Assembly (NCBI RefSeq): GCF_025370785.1
Contig: NZ_JAMXFA010000013.1
Location: forward strand, 1-64,000
Direction: 5' to 3'
DNA from: Laspinema olomoucense D3b
Lineage (GTDB): Bacteria; Cyanobacteriota; Cyanobacteriia; Cyanobacteriales; Laspinemataceae
DNA: 64,000 nt
Under the pieces are notes generated by a model. It did not search any database. It was given only the letters and a program-made list of their open reading frames with translations, and was not told the DNA's origin. The first letter of the stretch is position 1. Each line of letters begins with the position of its first letter. This document shows positions 58,511-64,000 of this stretch, piece by piece. A program made the position numbers and the translations under genes.

Positions 58511-58896
58511 ATCTAGTCGGAGAATTAATCGGTTTCAGGGCTTCCCCTTTACTGGGAATCAATAGTTTTGGGGGGTGAGACAGATGAAGTTTAAGATGAA
58601 TATTGGATCCGGACCTGGCAGGCGATCGGACAGCACTTGATGGGATGTTCTCCACTTACGGGAAGCACTTTTGTAAGAGTTGCAGCCGGTAGAGACTGGG
58701 GTAGTCAATTAATGACTCCCCCAGATTCTGGTCAAGCCAGTCCTTTTATTTGACGATGGCCATTTTGCGGTTGTTGATGGGGGAAATTTCCAAAACCCCG
58801 AAAATTTCTACTTGATTCCGGATGCCTTACGCCTCTCAATAGTGTAATAATCAAAGACCAATCAATCCAACCCGCCATCACAATCAGGAGCTATTC
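58511..58896. other. Spacer before arsS
   Basis: 386 bp with no gene. It must hold the arsS promoter. GGAGC lies 5 bases before the arsS ATG. No ArsR-type operator was seen. Confidence 0.4.
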
Positions 58897-59886
58897 ATGG
58901 TTCAAACGGTCATTACTCCATTTTCTCATAAAATCGGTTCCCCCTTAACTAAAAAGGAAATTACCGTTTTACAAATTAATCTAGGAAAACGCTGTAACCA
59001 AGCCTGTATTCACTGTCATGTAGAAGCAGGACCAAATCGCACCGAAGAACTTTCCTCGGAAGTCTGTAACCAACTGATTGAATTGATTCATCGCTTTGAT
59101 TCCATTCAAACGGTAGATATCACTGGCGGCGCACCGGAAATGAACTATGGATTTAAACCTTTAGTAGAAGCATCCCGCGCTGCTGGTAAACAGGTAATTG
59201 TTCGTTCCAACTTAACAATTTTTTTTGAACCCGGTTTTGCCGAATTACCGGCCTATTTTGCTGAACATCAATTACAAGTCGTGGCATCTCTCCCTTGTTA
59301 TTTATCAAATAATGTTGACAAAATGCGCGGCAATGGCGTCTATGACCGCTCCATTCAGGGGATAAAGTTACTAAATGATTTAGGATATGCCTCGGATCCT
59401 CAATTAATTTTAAATTTGGTCTATAATCCATCCCTCCCAACCTCTCGCGACCAATTTTATTTACCCCCGCCTCAAAAAAAATTAGAAGCGGATTATAAAA
59501 CCTACTTGGCTGAACATTACGACATTAGGTTTAACCAGTTGTTGACTCTGACCAATTTACCGATTGGGCGCACCAAGTTATATCTACAACGCCAACAACT
59601 CCATCAACCTTACTTACAGTTCCTAGAGGATAATTTCAATCCCGAAACGGTTTCCCATCTGATGTGTCGCAATGAACTGTCTATCGACTATTTAGGCAAT
59701 ATTTATGACTGCGATTTTAACCAAATGGAAGGCATCCCGGCCAAAACTGCGGACGGCGAAACACTCACAGTAGCAAAAGTATTATCCGTAGGTAATTTAG
59801 ATTTACTCACCGAGGTACAAACCGCTGCCTTTTGTTATGGGTGCACCGCTGGATCGGGCTCAAGTTGTGGTGGCGCTTTACTGTAA
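58897..59886 (+). CDS. arsS: Arsenosugar biosynthesis radical SAM protein ArsS
   Basis: 329 residues. The radical-SAM cluster is CNQACIHC (CxxxCxxC near 33-40). DITGGAPEMNYGFKPLVE and SLPCYLSNNVDKMRGNGVYD are conserved in ArsS. C-terminal cysteines (MCRNELSIDYLGNIYDCDFN; CYGCTAGSGSSCGG) may hold more clusters or arsenic. It attaches the adenosyl group to dimethylarsinic acid on the way to arsenosugars. It is the only plus-strand member of the locus. Confidence 0.95.
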   Translation: MVQTVITPFSHKIGSPLTKKEITVLQINLGKRCNQACIHCHVEAGPNRTEELSSEVCNQLIELIHRFDSIQTVDITGGAPEMNYGFKPLVEASRAAGKQVIVRSNLTIFFEPGFAELPAYFAEHQLQVVASLPCYLSNNVDKMRGNGVYDRSIQGIKLLNDLGYASDPQLILNLVYNPSLPTSRDQFYLPPPQKKLEADYKTYLAEHYDIRFNQLLTLTNLPIGRTKLYLQRQQLHQPYLQFLEDNFNPETVSHLMCRNELSIDYLGNIYDCDFNQMEGIPAKTADGETLTVAKVLSVGNLDLLTEVQTAAFCYGCTAGSGSSCGGALL

Positions 59887-60569
59887 GCTGCGCGAGTTGA
59901 TGGAGGGGGCGATCGCGCGCGCATAGGACTTACGCATTACTTGTCTATCGGTAGGAGAGATTCGCTTGGATACCCGTATATTTAGAGTTTCTTATCCAAA
60001 TCTGCGTAAGTTCAGGCTCAGGAAACTCCCCTCCCTCAAAACAAACGCCCAAAAACCGGGTTTCTGACTTCAATCTGAGCTGCTCCCTCAGAGGAATGTT
60101 AAGAAATCCTGTTTTTGAGCTGGAATTCCCAAGTGTCAAAACCTGATTTTTTGCAACATCCAATACGCTATTAAGTTTTCCAAAAATTTCTGGGATTCCT
60201 CAGCCTATCCAAATTAGTATAAACCTAATTATTATTCCGGTTGGTATCTATTTTTACTTTTTTTGATAAAGTAGATAAACTAAATAAAATATGTCCGATA
60301 TTTTTTTATAAAAAAATATACGGATAGTGATATAAATCTCGGTAAAGCTAAGTACAAAATTACTCAATTTTATCCGGACCCAAGTGCAGGAAGTCTGCCA
60401 TTTGGAGGATTTCATCCAGACCAAAAGAGATTAAGAATTAGAAAGGGGACTGGCTGCGATCGCCTTTAATCCCCACGGATCAATGATCCGCGCCACCCCC
60501 AATTTAACCCGGTATCAATGAGCGAGATCGGCAGAAAATGACCTAAGAAATTAGCGGAGGAACCGAATC
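59887..60569. other. Gene-free 683-bp region with repeats
   Basis: Contains a small inverted-repeat element (59926-60013, listed apart) and an AAAAACCGGGTTTCT element at about 60051 with its degraded inverse AAGAAATCCTGTTTTT near 60100. From 60230 it is A/T-rich. No gene seen. Confidence 0.5.
59926..60013. repeat. MITE-like inverted repeat
   Basis: GGACTTACGCA (59926-59936) and TGCGTAAGTTC (60003-60013) are inverse copies with one mismatch. The 88-bp element sits just after arsS. The GGACTTACGCA end is a familiar one on small transposable elements in cyanobacteria. No coding content. Confidence 0.55.
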
Positions 60570-61217
60570 ATGTACGAGCAAACCCTTGCCAACCGACGAC
60601 AGACCTCTCAAGGCTTCAAAGCGGCCCTAGAACGCCCCAATCCAGGATGGAGCACTAAAAAGGAGCACGAATCGATCGCTCGCCAGCGTACACTCACAGA
60701 GGCGATCGCCCTGTATCACTCCACCGATCGCCCTATCACTCGGTTTTTAGCCACAGTTTTACAGGAAATGGAAAAGGTCCACGGCAACCCTACCGCCCTC
60801 TACCCCACCTTAGCAAGGCATCCCGAACTCCTCACCGATCGCTTTGCTGAACGTCTCTCTCGGGTTGTCATTGGTATTTTGCCGACTCTCAGCCAAAAAC
60901 GAACCCTTGAGTTTGCTACAATCCTCGTAAATCTAGGCGGCCTAATTTGGGACTACTCCCAAGGGAAAAAAGCCGAGTTTATAGAAATTGCGATCGCCTG
61001 TTGTGAAACGGCCCTCCCCATGTTTCCCTGCGATCGCCTCGAATCACAACCCTGGGGAGCCACCCAGGACAATCTCGCGTTGGCCTATAGTGAGCGCTTA
61101 CAGGGCGATCGCATCAATAATCTCGCCCGGTCCTTTTCTCATTATCAACAGGCTTCCCAAGTCTTTATCCGTCACCCCTTTCCCCAACAGTGGCGACCCC
61201 TGCTTTCCCGACCCTAA
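60570..61217 (+). CDS. TPR-like protein fragment resembling the start of CHAT proteins
   Basis: 215 residues. WGATQDNLALAYSERLQGDR, then ASQVFIRHPFPQQW, is like the 'WAMTQNNLANAYSDRI... FPQQWA' TPR pair of large cyanobacterial CHAT-TPR proteins, but only about one and a half repeats remain and no CHAT (caspase-like) domain follows. It stops at RPLLSRP, followed by repeats. This could be a truncated relic or a short stand-alone protein. Confidence 0.6.
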   Translation: MYEQTLANRRQTSQGFKAALERPNPGWSTKKEHESIARQRTLTEAIALYHSTDRPITRFLATVLQEMEKVHGNPTALYPTLARHPELLTDRFAERLSRVVIGILPTLSQKRTLEFATILVNLGGLIWDYSQGKKAEFIEIAIACCETALPMFPCDRLESQPWGATQDNLALAYSERLQGDRINNLARSFSHYQQASQVFIRHPFPQQWRPLLSRP

Positions 61218-61260
61218 CACCCTAATACCAAATCCGGTTGTAAAAACTCGATTTTCTGAA

Positions 61261-61374
61261 TTAGCCCGCGCAGGCGGGCTTCGTCCGTATAGCCCCAGGC
61301 TTCAGCCTGCGGGTTTCTTAGCCCGCGCAGGCGGGCTTCGTCCGTATAGCCCCAGGCTTCAGCCTGCGGGTTTT
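61261..61374. repeat. Two tandem copies of a 57-bp structured repeat
   Basis: Copies at 61261-61317 and 61318-61374 are almost identical. Each holds hairpins AGCCCGC-GCAG-GCGGGCT and CAGGCTTCAGCCTG. This 'agcccgcgcaggcgggct' unit is a widely iterated cyanobacterial repeat. Confidence 0.85.
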
Positions 61375-61409
61375 CTTATTCCTGATACGATCGCCCCCAA
61401 CAAACACAA

Positions 61410-61438
61410 AAAAAGCGAGAACCTACTTCTCGCTTTTT
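61410..61438 (-). terminator. Terminator after prfA
   Basis: AAAAAGCGAGAA and TTCTCGCTTTTT form a 12-bp stem with a 5-nt loop and a T run on the minus strand. It lies 60 nt after the prfA stop. Confidence 0.85.
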
Positions 61439-61497
61439 GTTTCAGACATAGCCGATGATTTGCCATCCTCCATATCCCAAAACGGTTAATTTGTCAA

Positions 61498-62616
<1,119 letters not shown>

Positions 62617-62643
62617 CTAGAAAGTAGGGAGCGCGTGGATCTC

Positions 62644-62713
62644 TAGCGGTTAGCTGATTAAACCATAGCAAATCAGCAAAACATCAATTTGCTACTCCTC
62701 ACAGCTAACAGCT
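62644..62713. repeat. Inverted heptamer-type repeat between rpmE and prfA
   Basis: TAGCGGTTAGCTG (62644-62656) and CAGCTAACAGCTA (62701-62713) are inverse copies with one mismatch. The spacer includes an ACTCCTCACAG stretch that looks partly like the Yfr1 sRNA core but lacks its flanking structure. Confidence 0.6.
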
Positions 62714-62725
62714 AAAATACCCGGG

Positions 62726-62968
62726 CTACTTTTTAGTATTTTGACCGCTTTCTCCACTGGTCGAGGTCATCCCGTACTTCCGACGGAAGCGTTCAATCCG
62801 TCCTTCGGTATCGATCACCTTTTGGGTGCCGGTATAGTAAGGATGATTTCCGGACCAGACATCTACATGAATTTCCGGCTTAGTCGAGCCCACAGTCATA
62901 ACAACTTCACCATTGCAAATGACTTTAGCTTCTGGATACCATTGTGGATGAATTCCTGGTTTTGGCAT
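62726..62968 (-). CDS. rpmE: 50S ribosomal protein L31
   Basis: 80 residues. MPKPGIHPQWYPEAKVICNG and EIHVDVWSGNHPYYTGTQKVID are L31 signatures. It has a single Cys near the start and lacks the CxxC zinc pair of the C+ form, so it is the zinc-free type; the extended C-terminus is as in many cyanobacteria. GGAGAACA lies before the ATG. Confidence 0.96.
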   Translation of the reverse strand: MPKPGIHPQWYPEAKVICNGEVVMTVGSTKPEIHVDVWSGNHPYYTGTQKVIDTEGRIERFRRKYGMTSTSGESGQNTKK

Positions 62969-63022
62969 GGTTTTGTTCTCCTTGAACCCGTCGCTTGTTC
63001 TGTTTTATTTTAGCCTTTTGTG

Positions 63023-63171
63023 TCCTTTGTCATTTGTCCTTTGTCATTTGTCCTTTGGGAAAGACCCACAGCCAATGACCAACGACCCATGACACTTAAC
63101 CCATGACCAACGACCCTTGACAGTTGACCAATGACCATTGACCAATGACCATTGACCAACGACCAATGACC
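63023..63171. repeat. Heptamer repeat region between rpsI and rpmE
   Basis: First TCCTTTG/TCATTTG units (63023-63057), then, after a short gap, TGACCAA/TGACCAT/TGACCCA units up to the last base before the rpsI stop codon. These are degenerate 7-bp tandem repeats of the same family as those at 16.2, 24.5 and 27.0 kb. Confidence 0.85.
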
Positions 63172-63585
63172 TTACCGTTTGGAGTATTGAGGGGCCTTCC
63201 GAGCTTTGCGGAGACCGTATTTTTTCCGTTCTTTCGCACGAGGGTCCCGGGTGAGAAAGCCTTCCACTTTGAGAGGATGGCGATTTTCAGGATCAAGTTC
63301 GCACAGGGCACGAGCCACGCCCAAACGAATCGATTCGGATTGTCCCGTTAACCCACCGCCCCGGACATTCACCAGGACGTCATATTCATTTTCTAGTCCG
63401 AGGGTTTCCAGGGGGGCTTTAGTTGCACTCAGATACCCGGCGTTGTACTGCAAATAGATTTCTGCGGATTTGCCATTAATGGTCACAGTGCCGTTACCCG
63501 GAACCAGGCGCACCCGGGCGACGGAAGATTTCCGACGGCCTGTACCCCAATACATGACGCGGCCACTTTGTTGGATTCCTTGCAT
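63172..63585 (-). CDS. rpsI: 30S ribosomal protein S9
   Basis: 137 residues. [19 protein letters not shown], then [19 protein letters not shown] and the basic end [19 protein letters not shown] are S9 signatures. The start ATG shares one base with the rplM stop (TAATG), and AGGAGG lies 9 nt before it, inside rplM. So the two are translationally coupled. Confidence 0.97.
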   Translation of the reverse strand: MQGIQQSGRVMYWGTGRRKSSVARVRLVPGNGTVTINGKSAEIYLQYNAGYLSATKAPLETLGLENEYDVLVNVRGGGLTGQSESIRLGVARALCELDPENRHPLKVEGFLTRDPRAKERKKYGLRKARKAPQYSKR

Positions 63586-64000
63586 TAAGAATTACCTCCT
63601 GGAATAGTGTTGATGGTCAAAGTTTCAGGTTTTTGAGCGGCGTGAGGATGTTCACTCCCGGCATACACATTCAACTTGGTGAACAACTGTCGCCCTAAGC
63701 TATTTTTGGGGAGCATTCCCTTCACCGCTTGCTCGATAATTCTCTCCGGCAAGCGATTTTGTAGTTTGGCAAAGGTCTCGGTTTTCATGCCGCCCGGTCT
63801 ACCGGAATGACGCCGGTAGAGTTTTTGGGTGCGTTTTTTGCCGGTGACTTCAATTTTGTCAGCGTTGACCACAATCACGAAATCACCTGTATCCATGTGA
63901 GGAGTATAGGTGGGTTTATTTTTACCGCGCAGGATGCGGGCAATTTCCACAGCCAACCGGCCCAGACGCTGGTTGGCGGCATCGATGACATACCACTTTT
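63585..64000 (-). CDS. rplM: 50S ribosomal protein L13, 5' end beyond the window
   Basis: The reading frame continues to the window edge: the visible N-terminal part reads [20 protein letters not shown], with the true start outside. Later come [20 protein letters not shown] and [13 protein letters not shown], typical of L13. A TTG near 63956 is not the real start. It is the first gene of the rplM-rpsI pair seen here. Confidence 0.96.
   Translation of the reverse strand, partial: KWYVIDAANQRLGRLAVEIARILRGKNKPTYTPHMDTGDFVIVVNADKIEVTGKKRTQKLYRRHSGRPGGMKTETFAKLQNRLPERIIEQAVKGMLPKNSLGRQLFTKLNVYAGSEHPHAAQKPETLTINTIPGGNS

Noticed and set aside
62693-62703. ACTCCTCACA stretch resembling the Yfr1 small-RNA core
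   Set aside because: The 5' and 3' hairpins that define Yfr1 are not present; it lies in an inverted heptamer repeat.

Overview
This window is a piece of a cyanobacterial chromosome, most likely from a filamentous, non-heterocystous lineage of the Oscillatoria/Laspinema/Phormidium type. The evidence is direct: photosynthesis genes (petJ, psbV, psbV2, ycf3), very many copies of the HIP1 octamer GCGATCGC, heptameric short tandem repeats (TTTGTCA/TGACCAA type), XisH/XisI, and cyanobacterial-style ars and pst loci. The genus assignment is inference. About 50 genes are supported and coding density is ordinary, with one long gene-poor stretch at 46.8-48.7 kb. There is no prophage, insertion sequence transposase or CRISPR array.

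Layout. 0-7 kb: a 1571-residue TPR-like/Hsp70/trypsin-like protease fusion and a rhomboid protease, separated by a clear terminator. 7-11 kb: cytochrome c6, a CBS-GGDEF diguanylate cyclase, and the psbV/psbV2 cytochrome pair around a large inverted repeat. 11-16 kb: accD, ycf3, gatC, prepilin peptidase and hypotheticals. 16-21 kb: an overlapping two-gene hypothetical module, two tRNA-Val genes bracketing radC, then xisH/xisI and mazG. 21.9-24.4 kb: a purine/pyrimidine 9-mer repeat tract, then arsR-acr3-arsC with three ArsR operator-like sites. 24.7-29.2 kb: Pho-box-driven pstS-pstC-pstA-pstB. 29.5-36.5 kb: patatin, proA, an orphan M48-associated domain, a bisphosphate nucleotidase and a class I lysyl-tRNA synthetase. 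36.6-40.8 kb: a second phosphate transporter with its own Pho box and an unusual PstC-PstA fusion. 41-47 kb: an OmpR-type regulator and a partner-switching set (STAS, SpoIIE-type phosphatase, RsbW-type kinase) ending in a STAS-sugar transferase fusion. 48.7-53.9 kb: a 1723-residue secreted-type RTX/FG-GAP protein with three almost identical 306-bp repeats. 54-60 kb: an arsenic-methylation/arsenosugar locus (arsM, TVP38, FAD oxidoreductase, arsS) with an NrtS-like gene. 60.5-64 kb: a short TPR remnant and a translation cluster (rplM-rpsI-rpmE-prfA).

How it works together. Arsenic and phosphate handling dominate. Arsenate enters by phosphate transporters, and the window carries two Pst systems, arsenate reduction (ArsC), arsenite efflux (Acr3) and a separate methylation/arsenosugar route (ArsM, ArsS). 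The Pho boxes and ArsR operators can be read directly from the DNA. The signalling cluster at 42-47 kb suggests that phosphorylation-dependent partner switching acts directly on a polysaccharide priming enzyme. The most unusual items are the Hsp70-protease fusion, the STAS-sugar transferase fusion, the PstCA fusion and the overlapping module at 16.9-18.2 kb.
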